DNA of 41,908 nt from the NCBI RefSeq assembly GCF_003611475.1, contig NZ_RAXT01000029.1, positions 1 to 41,908 on the forward strand. Direction: 5' to 3'. Shown here in pieces: positions 25,063 through 33,947 of this stretch; the first letter of the stretch is position 1, and every line of letters begins with the position of its first letter. A program made the position numbers and the translations under genes. The notes beneath the pieces are model-generated. The model was not told where the DNA came from, made no database searches, and saw only the letters and a list, made by a program, of their open reading frames with translations. Source of the stretch: Acinetobacter rongchengensis. GTDB lineage: Bacteria; Pseudomonadota; Gammaproteobacteria; Pseudomonadales; Moraxellaceae.

Positions 25063-27366
25063 ATGGAACAGCAATTTTTAGATCAATATCATCAGTGCAA
25101 GACAAGGTTTGTTGCTAAAGAATTTGATGATTTAGATCACGAAGATTTGAAAGCCTTTCAGCACTTAAGACACCGTGCTCGACAAATTTTTAAATCAATT
25201 ATTAGAGATCGTAAACTTGGCGAAAAATATGACGTTGCTGCATTAACATATTTTGGAGCAGATCTAGAATTTAAAAATGATAATGTGTCGTATCTTGTTT
25301 TTAGATCGAGTTATTTCATTTATGCACTCTATGAAAAAATTGCCGAATTAGCGGATTCTCAAGCAAAGCAAAAAGAGGTTTTTGATTTACTACGGTTTAT
25401 CGCTAAACCTCTGATCCAAAACATTGAAGCTGAACTGGATTTAAAGGATGAAAGCCAGAGACTATTACAGTGCTTTATACAATATATGCTAAAACTGAAG
25501 GATGGACTGGTTACGTTTAGTGACTGGGATAATTATTCTAAAAATCAGGTGTTCAATCAGACCAAAATTCGTAATTACTTACATGATTTGAAAATTATTT
25601 TTAAAAGGCTAGTACAAAGGAAAATTGTTCAACGGCAACGTCGTAAAAAAATAAAAATGAATGATTGGCCAACAAAAAAGAAATTAAAAATTTTCCAAAG
25701 AAAGCAAGAGAAAAGACAGCTTATCAAAAGTTATCCAGGATACATTAGGACGTGCCAAGAGGTCCTTTATGATGAAGAGGGGGACGTAGAATATATAGAT
25801 GAAGGAATTTCTGTACATACGACAGATAGGTCTACTGCTAGATTTAACTCTGTACTTAATCCGCAGAGTGAACATTTGATGAGGCATCGTCAGAGACGTC
25901 TACAGCCGTTTGTGACCAACACTCATTTTATGAGTAAGGATGTTATTCAACATCTGATATATGTACTAAAAAGCGAGCTTTACAATGATCATCCCAATGA
26001 TGCCGCAATAGCAGCCGCGTGTTTATTGAGTCTGGCGACAGGCTTATCACCGATGCATTTACTTCAATTTCAGCAATTGATTGATGAAGGTGTTTTGATA
26101 AAAAGTAAAAGTCATAAAAAACCAGAGTATATTCTTAGATTACATTTAGATATTACAGAACAGAAAGTTGATATTTTAAAGCATCATCAGCTAAATCAGA
26201 CTGTGACACATGATCTGCATTTATCAAGTAGTTGGTTCGAATACATTGTGCTTCATGAGTCTCAACACGTGCTTATGGCGAATGATATTAATAAAAAAAT
26301 AAAAGAATGGACAATGAACCAAGGGATCGGCTCGATTACTGTAGAGAAACTACAAGCTCAGCTGTATTTCTATATTTTCCATCGTACTTTCAATGAATAT
26401 ATTGCTCATGTGCTTTCTGGCAAGGACAGTAATCATGAGTTACCAAGTAGTTATTACAATGGTGTTCCGACAACTGAATTGAATCAGAATTATTTAATCT
26501 ATTTAGATACACTCGACATTAAAGAGACTAAGCAAGAAATTCAAATTGTAAAAAATCAATTTGAAGAAAATAAGCAGCATTTATCACTGCGTTTTGGCAG
26601 TCAATTGGCGTTAAACCAAAACTATGTCTCTCAATTCTTTACACGCTTACATGCAACTTGTTCTGACAAGGTACAGCTTCATCAGCATCTGATCGAGCGA
26701 ATAAATGCTTATAGCGTTTGGATGTGGCATATCAGTTTATTGTGTCTGACTCTCCGTCCTCGTGAGAATTTATTAGGAAATTATAGTGATTACGATTTGA
26801 GGATGAAATTGCTGTACGTTAATGATAAGAAAAACAGTCGATCTCGTAAAGACGGTCGATATATACCGTTGCCTCAATTTTTCATCCAAGCCGTTAAACG
26901 TTATATCCAATTTTTAAATATGGTGATACAACAGTATGCAGATTTACTCAAATATGTGTTTGGTAAAAGGATTACTCTGCAAGATCTTTTTGGGCAAGTC
27001 ATCTTCTATCCCAATGACTTACCTAGTTCAGCTCAGGAATGGGCCAGTAAAAAGATTAAAATTTTTGCCCTCAAACGTAGTTGGGTTAATGATTATATGG
27101 AGAAGCATCAGCTCAGCAGCTTGTATAACAATTGGTTACGTCATTTTGATATGAACATACTAATGGAGCAGAGTGTTGCATTTAATGTAATACAAGCCAT
27201 TTATGGGCATGATCAACGCAATCAGGAGCTCTTTTACCGCTATTCATCTGCATCCTTACCGCAGTATATAAATCAGTTTACCCAGAGTATTGATCGCATG
27301 ATTAAGCAGTTGCATATTGAGCATCTCTCAATCAGCCTGACTACTCAGAATGAGGGTTTATCATGA
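25063..27366 (+). CDS. Large tyrosine recombinase of a three-gene module (GmtY-like?)
   Basis: At about 767 aa from ATG 25063 (a TTG at 25051 is also possible), this is far larger than an ordinary integrase. The C-terminus shows tyrosine-recombinase boxes. Box I is CLTLRPRENLLG (Arg about 565), with Lys in the following beta segment (NDKKNSRSRKDGRYIPLPQ). Box II is NNWLRHFDMN (Arg about 693, the usual first His being Asn), then AIYGHD (His about 716) and a Tyr in LFYRYS (725 or 727). It would cut and join DNA during excision or integration, probably together with the 1057-aa partner. The N-terminal 500 residues are helical and unassigned. Confidence 0.75.
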   Translation: MEQQFLDQYHQCKTRFVAKEFDDLDHEDLKAFQHLRHRARQIFKSIIRDRKLGEKYDVAALTYFGADLEFKNDNVSYLVFRSSYFIYALYEKIAELADSQAKQKEVFDLLRFIAKPLIQNIEAELDLKDESQRLLQCFIQYMLKLKDGLVTFSDWDNYSKNQVFNQTKIRNYLHDLKIIFKRLVQRKIVQRQRRKKIKMNDWPTKKKLKIFQRKQEKRQLIKSYPGYIRTCQEVLYDEEGDVEYIDEGISVHTTDRSTARFNSVLNPQSEHLMRHRQRRLQPFVTNTHFMSKDVIQHLIYVLKSELYNDHPNDAAIAAACLLSLATGLSPMHLLQFQQLIDEGVLIKSKSHKKPEYILRLHLDITEQKVDILKHHQLNQTVTHDLHLSSSWFEYIVLHESQHVLMANDINKKIKEWTMNQGIGSITVEKLQAQLYFYIFHRTFNEYIAHVLSGKDSNHELPSSYYNGVPTTELNQNYLIYLDTLDIKETKQEIQIVKNQFEENKQHLSLRFGSQLALNQNYVSQFFTRLHATCSDKVQLHQHLIERINAYSVWMWHISLLCLTLRPRENLLGNYSDYDLRMKLLYVNDKKNSRSRKDGRYIPLPQFFIQAVKRYIQFLNMVIQQYADLLKYVFGKRITLQDLFGQVIFYPNDLPSSAQEWASKKIKIFALKRSWVNDYMEKHQLSSLYNNWLRHFDMNILMEQSVAFNVIQAIYGHDQRNQELFYRYSSASLPQYINQFTQSIDRMIKQLHIEHLSISLTTQNEGLS

Positions 27367-30300
27367 AAAAAAATGATCTGCTGATAGCGAAGATTAGAGA
27401 ACAGGTTGATTCTGTCTTTTCTGAGATGAGGAATCAGATTAAAAAGTTAAGTGATAATTCTGAATTATTAGATTACAAGTTGAATGCTCTCTGGTATGAG
27501 TTTTATGATGAATTAATATGTTTTTTAGAGCAGAAAAAACTAACCAGTAAAGATGCTCAAAAGCCCTATATTCAGGATTGTGAACAGTATTTTTTATCCC
27601 TGCGTCAGGATTACTTATCAGAAACACCACTGGCTTATCCTATAAAAGTATGGCCAAAGACCACATTCTTTGATCCAATCCCACGACAAATTCGAAGTAC
27701 TGAAGCACACCTTCGACTTGGGCAGCAGCATTTTCATATCGCCATAGCATTAAAAGAATATTGGAATGATCCGTGCCATGAAGAAATCACAGTGGATTGG
27801 ATATGGGGTAGTTTTTATCTAAGTTTGATGTATTGTTCAGGTTGTAGTGATTTAAGTCATTTAACGGCTATAGGAAATACTTTAATTAAAGCAATCATTG
27901 AGGGTGAACTACAGGTCTGTTCTAAGCTATACCATGCAGATTACAAAAAAATTATTAACCCTCTAGTGCTACACTACCGAGTACAGCAACGTGCTTATGG
28001 TAATCAGATTGATAATAGACAGGTCTATCAGTGGCGCCATATTTGGTTGAACCCCTATTCACAATTGTATATACAAGGGATAAAAAAACGAACTGCTCAG
28101 GCTTTGTATACACAGACCCCTCGACTTGTACTTGAGTCTATTTCAACAGTATTAGGTCGATTGCCGAAAGAGCTTGATCTCAATTATCAAATGACTGGAT
28201 TGAAGAAACTCTTACGCCGTAGTGATGCAAAGTTAGAAGAGATCCGCTCACTTACGCCTTTCGAGAATTTGAATTTAGCTATTGAGTTAGACCCAAATTC
28301 AGGCTTAGACATGTGTTTAAGTGAGGTAATGCAAAATCGCTTAAAGACAGTGTCTTTAACTCCTATGGATCAGGTGCGGTCTTGGTTTGATTTGTTCATA
28401 GATCAAGATCAAACCTTGCCCGATGATAAGCAAAGGATAATTCCTCTACATACTGAATTCGTCAAGCCAGACTTGATTACAGCACATCAGCAACTCAAAG
28501 AAATCCCTTTTGAGTTGATGTTATTTGAACGAGATCAAACGGAAAAAAATGAGAGTCACAAGAGACAACGTAAAAGTGAGCGAATTAAATGGATGCGATG
28601 GAAACAGATTCAGCAACGTCTAGAACAAAAGAAATTAGTAAGCGGTATATATGAAAGAAATATCATCGAAGCGCAGCTCAGGCTACTGGCTTGGATCTTT
28701 CATCTTAAAGCTCAAAACAAGAAGTTAAATAGTATCGAACGCTATTTAAGTAGCATCGCCAAAGATTATTTATTTCATATCTATATGTTTACGGATGATA
28801 TAGAAACTATGAATCAAGAAGATTGTGAGGAACTATACGAAGCAATTCTAAATAGCATTGATGATCGTGACCAAGCGAAACGAGAATCTGATCCAAAGGC
28901 TAATCATGGGCGAGCACAGTATGCATTTGGCCGACTAAAAGCATTTCATACATTTTGTATGAAGCAATATCAAGTGCCTAAAGTTAGTACGTTTAAGTAT
29001 AATGATTATCAACGGGTGCAATTTTGTGATGCAAAATTGATTAGTCCGAAACTATTTAATCAGCTCAAGCAGGTGCTCACCTTAAAGATTGAACAAAGTG
29101 AGAGGTCTAAAGAGCGAGAGTATTTATATCAACTACAGCTCATGTATTTACTCGCATTTCGATTAGGAATGCGTTTGAATGAAATCCGTGGCCTAACCCT
29201 CGCTGAGGTCATTTGTCCTGAGCTGATATGGAATCATGATACACAAGAAAAAATTGTTAACATTCGCATTAACTTACGTAATAATGTTTACCGAAAACTA
29301 AAAAGTCAAAATGCAAAGCGTCAGCTCGATTTGAATGCCGTTATGCTAGATGCTGAGTTAGCATTGGTTCAGCAGCATATAAAGCAATGTATTATGCATA
29401 ATCCTGTTAAAACAAATCATACGGAAAAATTGATTTTTGCTAATGATGGCGAAATTTTAAGTACAACTTATATTAGCGAAATGACCCAGATGATTTTTGA
29501 CAAGATACTAGGAGAAGGTCACGGCTATACATTCCATAATTTTAGGCATAGTGCAGCGAATCATCTAGCAATAGCTTGGCTAGGCTCAAAAGAAATGGTC
29601 ATGACCTATACAGACTATGGGTGGAGCCAGTGTAAGAAGATGCGTAAGCATTTGTTTGGAGATACTGCAATTCAAAATGAGGCTGTTATACAACATAAGT
29701 GGCGGTTACTTGCCGATTGGATGGGGCACGGCACCATAGAGCAAACAGCATCACATTATCTACACATACTTGATTTGTTGGTGGTCGATCGAATCTATCA
29801 CCTGCCATGTACAATCCATGAGAGTGCGATCAAACAGATTCTACAAGGTGATATAAAAGGATCGAAAGAAGATATTATTGATCTCAATCACGTGATTCAA
29901 AAAGACAGGCAGTTTGATTTTTATCATGCCTCACAAGCAGTAAATAAAGTTGATTCAGTCAAACTATCTCGGCCTACAGAAAGTAAAAATTTATTTGTCT
30001 CTACAGTGATACATGATTATATAAAGTATAAATCGTACGAGGATCACATTTGGGTTACCCGTAGTAAAAAGCTGGCAACAAAATGGATGGCCGTGAAAAA
30101 GTTTCAAGAAAGTGATTTCCTTGATGATGGTGAATTGATTACGCTATATGAATATGCGTTGAAGAAAGGTTTTGATGTGAAAAAATGTTTAGATATTCCA
30201 TCAATGCAGAAGAATGTTCAAAAGCAGATTATGATTGCGCTAAAAACTCTTAAAGAACATGGCAAAGTTAGAAAAAATTTCATTCATTTTCAATACTGCT

Positions 30301-30536
30301 TCGATAAACAAAATAGACCAAGAATCAATTGGTCTGTTGAAAGTCTTGTATTAGGATTGAAATGCATTTTGCCTGATCATACGGTATTAAAACTGGATAA
30401 TTATCCACCTGATATGACACGAAAAAGTCGTGAAATTAAATTAAGTTTTATCAATTCAGCATTTGGTAATGTAACTCTTTGTATAGTTTTTATATTGTTA
30501 TTACATACAATTAAGCAAGAAAACCTGTGGATTTGA
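27363..30536 (+). CDS. Very large tyrosine recombinase/integrase (GmtZ-like?)
   Basis: This 1057-aa protein has a complete tyrosine-recombinase catalytic set near residues 595-805. Box I Arg is in FRLGMRLNEIRGL (604), box II is HNFRHSAANH (His 725, Arg 728), then WMGHG (His 789) and nucleophile Tyr in ASHYLHIL (799). About 590 residues precede the domain, including an Arg/Lys-rich linker (KRQRKSERIKWMRWKQ), and 250 follow. It overlaps the preceding gene by ATGA. The C-terminal tail (VTLCIVFILLLHTIKQENL) is oddly hydrophobic, and the gene ends just before an IS3 relic, so the natural end may have been lost. The mate for this enzyme is the ~767-aa protein. Confidence 0.8.
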   Translation: MKKNDLLIAKIREQVDSVFSEMRNQIKKLSDNSELLDYKLNALWYEFYDELICFLEQKKLTSKDAQKPYIQDCEQYFLSLRQDYLSETPLAYPIKVWPKTTFFDPIPRQIRSTEAHLRLGQQHFHIAIALKEYWNDPCHEEITVDWIWGSFYLSLMYCSGCSDLSHLTAIGNTLIKAIIEGELQVCSKLYHADYKKIINPLVLHYRVQQRAYGNQIDNRQVYQWRHIWLNPYSQLYIQGIKKRTAQALYTQTPRLVLESISTVLGRLPKELDLNYQMTGLKKLLRRSDAKLEEIRSLTPFENLNLAIELDPNSGLDMCLSEVMQNRLKTVSLTPMDQVRSWFDLFIDQDQTLPDDKQRIIPLHTEFVKPDLITAHQQLKEIPFELMLFERDQTEKNESHKRQRKSERIKWMRWKQIQQRLEQKKLVSGIYERNIIEAQLRLLAWIFHLKAQNKKLNSIERYLSSIAKDYLFHIYMFTDDIETMNQEDCEELYEAILNSIDDRDQAKRESDPKANHGRAQYAFGRLKAFHTFCMKQYQVPKVSTFKYNDYQRVQFCDAKLISPKLFNQLKQVLTLKIEQSERSKEREYLYQLQLMYLLAFRLGMRLNEIRGLTLAEVICPELIWNHDTQEKIVNIRINLRNNVYRKLKSQNAKRQLDLNAVMLDAELALVQQHIKQCIMHNPVKTNHTEKLIFANDGEILSTTYISEMTQMIFDKILGEGHGYTFHNFRHSAANHLAIAWLGSKEMVMTYTDYGWSQCKKMRKHLFGDTAIQNEAVIQHKWRLLADWMGHGTIEQTASHYLHILDLLVVDRIYHLPCTIHESAIKQILQGDIKGSKEDIIDLNHVIQKDRQFDFYHASQAVNKVDSVKLSRPTESKNLFVSTVIHDYIKYKSYEDHIWVTRSKKLATKWMAVKKFQESDFLDDGELITLYEYALKKGFDVKKCLDIPSMQKNVQKQIMIALKTLKEHGKVRKNFIHFQYCFDKQNRPRINWSVESLVLGLKCILPDHTVLKLDNYPPDMTRKSREIKLSFINSAFGNVTLCIVFILLLHTIKQENLWI

Positions 30537-30545
30537 AAATAATTT

Positions 30546-30653
30546 CAGAAGTATTTGAATCAACAGAATCCAGTTAAAGTACAACTTCTTTCAAATCAGC
30601 TACGTATCAAATAACTTGAGCGTGAGAATAAAGAACTGCAACGGGCCAATGAA
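30546..30653 (+). pseudogene. IS3 orfA relic
   Basis: Reading from 30546 gives QKYLNQQNPVKVQLLSNQ, then LRIK, an in-frame stop, and LERENKELQRANE. This mirrors the internal part of the intact orfA product at 2599-2916 (QKYLDKQNPIKVQ, KQMEREIKELKRANE). Only about 36 codons remain. The reading frame then continues without a break into the helicase fragment, marking a recombination junction near 30653. Confidence 0.8.
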
Positions 30654-31269
30654 CGCGATATTATCGTTTTCTCAATTACTTACGCAAAAGACCGTGATGG
30701 CCGCTTATCTATGAGTTTTGGTGCACTTAACCGTCAAGGTGGTCAGCGCCGTCTAAATGTAGCAATTACTCGCGCTCGTCAAGGATTACATGTTTTCTCG
30801 ACCTTAAGTCCAGAAGAAATTAATTTGGCACGCACCAATAGTGAGGGTGTAAGGGATTTAAAAGACTTATTAGTTTTTGCTCGTAGTGGTCAGTTGCATT
30901 TAAATTATGTTGATCAAAACAAACAGCAGACTAAAAAAAGAATTTGTACAGTACTTACAGAATAAGCTTCAAGAAAAAGGTTGGAGCGTGGACCCCGGAA
31001 TAGGTCAGGGCGATAGCTGTGTAGATCTAGCTATTAAAGATGACTTGCATACAGATAGCTATATTGTAGGTATTCTAGTCGATGGTGAAAATTATGCAAA
31101 AGCAGCTACAGCAAGAGACCGTGATCAGCTCAGACCAACAGTATTAAATGGGTTAGGCTGGCAGGTATTATCAGTGTGGACAGTTGATTGGTGGCTAGAT
31201 CCAGAGCAGAACTTAACTAAATTGGTAAAAGCATTGGAAGAGATCAAAATAAATCAACAGGTTGCTTAA
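30654..31269 (+). pseudogene. C-terminal remnant of a helicase-nuclease (SF1 helicase plus REase domain), frameshifted
   Basis: The first part (30654-30945) holds SF1 helicase C-terminal motifs: DIIVFSITYAKDRDGRLSMS, FGALNRQGGQRRLNVAITRAR (motif V/VI region) and GVRDLKDLLVFA. The frame then shifts at a run of seven A near 30935-30945. It continues as KKEFVQYLQNKLQEKGWSVD, GQGDSCVDLAIKDD, YIVGILVDGENY and a GLGWQVLSVWTVDWWLDPEQ segment ending at 31269. The last part resembles the Vsr/MTES_1575-type nuclease domain at the end of DUF4011/DUF3320 defence-type helicases. All upstream domains are missing, so the piece is non-functional as a helicase. Confidence 0.75.
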
Positions 31270-31384
31270 ATTGTCTGAAACCTTTGTGATGAAAAGCATG
31301 ATTTAAATCAAGTCATTGACGGGGAAAAGTCAGATCAATGAACAGGCATTTTTAAGGTCATCAGATTAAGTGAATTCTGATAAT

Positions 31385-31411
31385 GAATAAAGCGCCGTTT
31401 GGCGCTTTATT
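31385..31411. terminator. Bidirectional intrinsic terminator
   Basis: GAATAAAGCGCC and GGCGCTTTATTC form a perfect 12-bp stem around GTTT, with AT-rich tails on both sides. It isolates higBA from the upstream remnant. Confidence 0.7.
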
Positions 31412-31429
31412 CATCCTAGCCCCTCAATA

Positions 31430-31480
31430 TTGCAAAATGCGATAATTGGTTTATACTTGATTTATAGCAAAATGCGATAA
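31430..31480 (+). promoter_or_regulatory. higBA promoter with duplicated operator-like repeat
   Basis: TTGCAA (31430) and TATACT (31452) are spaced 16 bp as -35/-10. The motif GCAAAATGCGATAA occurs at 31432-31445, overlapping the -35, and again at 31467-31480, just downstream of the expected transcription start. The starts are 35 bp apart. This is the layout expected for repression by HigA or the HigBA complex. Confidence 0.6.
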
Positions 31481-31486
31481 AATGTT

Positions 31487-31777
31487 ATGCATGTGATCAC
31501 CCACGCTCGAATTATAACAGCAATGCACAAGTGGCCACAGGCTGAAACGGCATTAGATGGTTGGTATCGAACCATAAAGGCAAACGATCCGAAAGATTTT
31601 GCTGAGATGAAGCAGCTCTTTCCAGCGGTCGATAAAGTTGGAAAGTTCCATGTGTTCGATATTGGCGGGAACAAGATCCGACTTATTGCAGTCGTGATGT
31701 ATCAGGCGAAACGTGTGTATATCCGTCATGTCTTGTCCCATAAAGAATATGACAAAGGTCATTGGAAGGAAGGTTAG
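31487..31777 (+). CDS. higB: HigB-type mRNA interferase toxin
   Basis: This 96-aa toxin of the RelE superfamily, HigB branch, would cleave mRNA on the ribosome when its antitoxin is lost. The family pattern is clear: DPKDFAEMKQLFPAVDKVGK, then FHVFDIGGNKIRLIAVVMY and VYIRHVLSHKEYDKGHW. It is complete at both ends. higA begins two bases after its stop, in the toxin-first order typical of hig loci. The ATG has little ribosome site of its own; the promoter lies within 60 bp upstream. Confidence 0.9.
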   Translation: MHVITHARIITAMHKWPQAETALDGWYRTIKANDPKDFAEMKQLFPAVDKVGKFHVFDIGGNKIRLIAVVMYQAKRVYIRHVLSHKEYDKGHWKEG

Positions 31778-31778
31778 T

Positions 31779-32180
31779 ATGAACGCGATGATTAAACAGG
31801 CCGTAGACCACTGGCACTACGTTGCACCATTGCTCAGCAAGCCAGAAAATGAAGACGACTTTCATACACTTGTTGAAGCTTTAGATGAACTTTTAGATAC
31901 CGTTGGTGATGATGAGTCTCATCCTTTAATGGGGCTTATTCTTCAGCTTGGTGATTTGGTTTCTGATTATGAAAATGAGCATCTTCCTATGCCTAAAGGG
32001 GATGGTCGCGCTGCTTTGGCTTTTTTGATGGAGCAACATGGTTTAGGTCAGTCTGACTTAGCAGAGGTTGCAACCCAATCTGTGATTTCTGAGATTTTAA
32101 GTGGTAAACGCCAACTGAATATTCGTCATATTAAGGCATTGTCTGAGCGGTTTAATGTATCGGCAGATACGTTTTTCTAA
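31779..32180 (+). CDS. higA: HigA-type antitoxin with HTH domain
   Basis: The 133-aa antitoxin starts at ATG 31779, preceded by GGAAGG, although the frame is open further upstream. The N-terminal half (about 1-75) is acidic and helical and would wrap the toxin. The C-terminal half is an XRE-type HTH: MEQHGLGQSDLAEVATQSV, then ISEILSGKRQLNIRHIKALS. It should neutralise HigB and repress the promoter at 31430-31480. A hairpin with a stem of about 9 bp (AGGGCGCC, GTGA, GGCGCTCT) follows within 25 bp as a likely terminator. Confidence 0.88.
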   Translation: MNAMIKQAVDHWHYVAPLLSKPENEDDFHTLVEALDELLDTVGDDESHPLMGLILQLGDLVSDYENEHLPMPKGDGRAALAFLMEQHGLGQSDLAEVATQSVISEILSGKRQLNIRHIKALSERFNVSADTFF

Positions 32181-32184
32181 AAGA

Positions 32185-32210
32185 TAGGGCGCCGTGAGGC
32201 GCTCTATTAG
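32185..32210 (+). terminator. higBA terminator hairpin
   Basis: TAGGGCGCC, GTGA and GGCGCTCTA form a stem right after higA. The T-tract is weak. Confidence 0.5.
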
Positions 32211-32266
32211 TAATCAATTTGAATTTCTTGTTAGTCTTGATATTTCAATTTACAAAGTCTATGTGC

Positions 32267-32494
32267 CTATAATCGCTTTATTCCTTCGTTAAGAATCACA
32301 AAAACGGTAATAAATAAAAAACCACTATATAAAATTATCATTGAAATACTGCCCATTGTAGCTTTACGCAGTAAAGTTTTTTGCTTTTCTGCACTTAATA
32401 AAGTGAACCGTACTGAGTTTGTCGGAGACAAACTTTCTTGACAAATATGGCAACATTCTAACGCCACTTTATAGTGTTGCGTATAATTACACAA
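32267..32494 (-). CDS. Small membrane protein, hypothetical
   Basis: This 75-aa frame on the minus strand has a Cys pair (CCHIC) near residue 14 and one strong C-terminal membrane helix (MGSISMIILYSGFLFITVFVIL). It begins on the base shared with the hicA start but reads the other way, so the two are divergent. I do not recognise the family. No convincing ribosome site is visible, and it could be a chance frame; coding-type codon use is modest. Confidence 0.35.
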   Translation of the reverse strand: MCNYTQHYKVALECCHICQESLSPTNSVRFTLLSAEKQKTLLRKATMGSISMIILYSGFLFITVFVILNEGIKRL

Positions 32495-32683
32495 TGAATA
32501 GCAAAGACATTATTAATTCTCTAGAGCAGGAAGGCTGGTATAAAGTGGGAGATAAAGGCGGAGCATGAGAAATAAAAGCATCCTGTAAAATCTGGTCATG
32601 TTGTAGTTCCTCACCCGAGGAAAGACATGCCGATTGGCACTTTACGCAATATTTATAAACAGGCTGGTTGGGAGTGGAGGTAA
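32494..32683 (+). pseudogene. hicA: hicA toxin, frameshifted and with a nonsense codon
   Basis: HicA is a double-stranded-RNA-binding-fold mRNA interferase of about 60 aa. The first 20 codons (MNSKDIINSLEQEGWYKVGD) are correct. A one-base loss near 32560 shifts the frame, and the rest (KHPVKSGHVVVPHPRKDMPI, then GTLRNIYKQAGWEWR) is read in another frame after a TAA. The catalytic His region (GSHEK) falls exactly at the damage. The toxin should be inactive. Confidence 0.85.
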
Positions 32684-32685
32684 AT

Positions 32686-33061
32686 ATGTTATATCCAGTA
32701 TATGTTCATAAAGATGAAGATACTGCATACGGCTTAACTTTTCCTGACTTTGAAGGGTGTTTTAGTGCAGCAGATGAAATGCAAGATATTCAACGCATGG
32801 CGCAAGAGGCTGTAGAGCTTCATTTTGATGGTGAGGATTTGAAATTACCAAAACCATCAAGCCCTGAACAATGGTTGGGTGATGAGCGATTTCAAGATGG
32901 GTTCTGGTTGTTGATTGATATTGGTACAAGCAAAATCAGTCCGTATCAATGTCAGTATGTCAGAGTCTTTGGTCAAACATATTGATGCTGTTGCAAAAAG
33001 ACAGCATTAAAGTCGATCTGCCTTTTTGGCAAAAAGTGCAGAATTAGCACTACACGATTAA
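32686..33061 (+). pseudogene. hicB: hicB antitoxin, frameshifted
   Basis: From ATG 32686 the HicB partial RNase-H-like domain is intact (MLYPVYVHKDEDTAYG, FPDFEGCFSAADEMQDIQ, AQEAVELHF, FQDGFWLLIDIGTSK). A one-base insertion in AAAA near 32936 then shifts it to a stop at 32985. The C-terminal ribbon-helix-helix domain (VRINVSMSESLVKHIDAVAK) is readable in the other frame. A further TAA at 33008 precedes SRSAFLAKSAELALHD. The antitoxin has lost its DNA-binding end. Confidence 0.85.
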
Positions 33062-33186
33062 GATCTTAAGAGAGCAACCACCCGTCTACATGATCTGACC
33101 CCCAAAAGTTAGACAGTAAGTTAGGCAATTTCTAAGAACTGATTTCTGTATTCTACAGGGGTCAATCCTTTTAATTTAACCTTGAT

Positions 33187-33924
33187 TCACTCATGGTTAT
33201 AATAGTGAATATATTCTTTCACTTTTTGCTCCAATTCATCAACTGATTTAAATTCTTCTCCATAGAAACATTCAGATTTAAGTATTCCAAAGAAACTCTC
33301 CATAGCAGCATTATCTAAACAATTCCCCTTACGTGACATACTTTGGGTGAGCCCTCGTTCTGCTAATTGTTTCTGGTAAAATCTCATTTGATATTGCCAA
33401 CCTTGATCAGAATGGATCATTGGCTTCTCATTTATATTGAGTGTCTCTATAGCTTCTTTAAGCATATCTTTGACCAGTCCAAATACTGGTCTACGTTCCA
33501 TTTGAAATGCAATGATTTCACCGTTAAACAGGTCCATGACGGGAGATAAGTAAAGCTTGTCCCCCCGAATATTAAATTCAGTCACATCAGTAACCCATTT
33601 TTGATTAGGTCGCTCAGCCTTGAATTGACGCTGCAATACATTGTTTGCAATTTTACCCACTTGCCCTTTATACGAACGGTATTTCACAACCCTAATACGT
33701 GATTTAAGCTTCATAGATATCATCAATCGCTGTACACACTTATGGTTCACGATCAAGCCTGTATTTCTCAATGCAAGCGTAATTCTGCGATACCCATAAC
33801 GCCCTTTATGCTGATGATAGATCACTTTGATTTGCTGTTTTAAATCACTGTATTTATCATTGAGTTTTGATGACTTCTGATGATAGAAATAGGTACTATG
33901 CGCCATCTTAGCTGCACATAGCAC
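33187..33924 (-). pseudogene. IS3 transposase OrfB with a premature stop near its end
   Basis: OrfB carries the DDE integrase domain: Asp in KWVTDVTEF, Asp in IHSDQGWQY and Glu in DNAAMESFFGILKSE. The reading stops at 33187 with YYNHE followed by TGA. Beyond it the same frame continues IKVKLKGLTPVEYRNQFLEI to a stop at 33121, the normal C-terminus of the family, where an Arg codon (CGA) is expected at the TGA. One transition has therefore removed the last 22 residues, after all catalytic residues. Activity is uncertain. Confidence 0.85.
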
Positions 33925-33947
33925 ATGCTTTAGTGGGTAGTTTTGCC

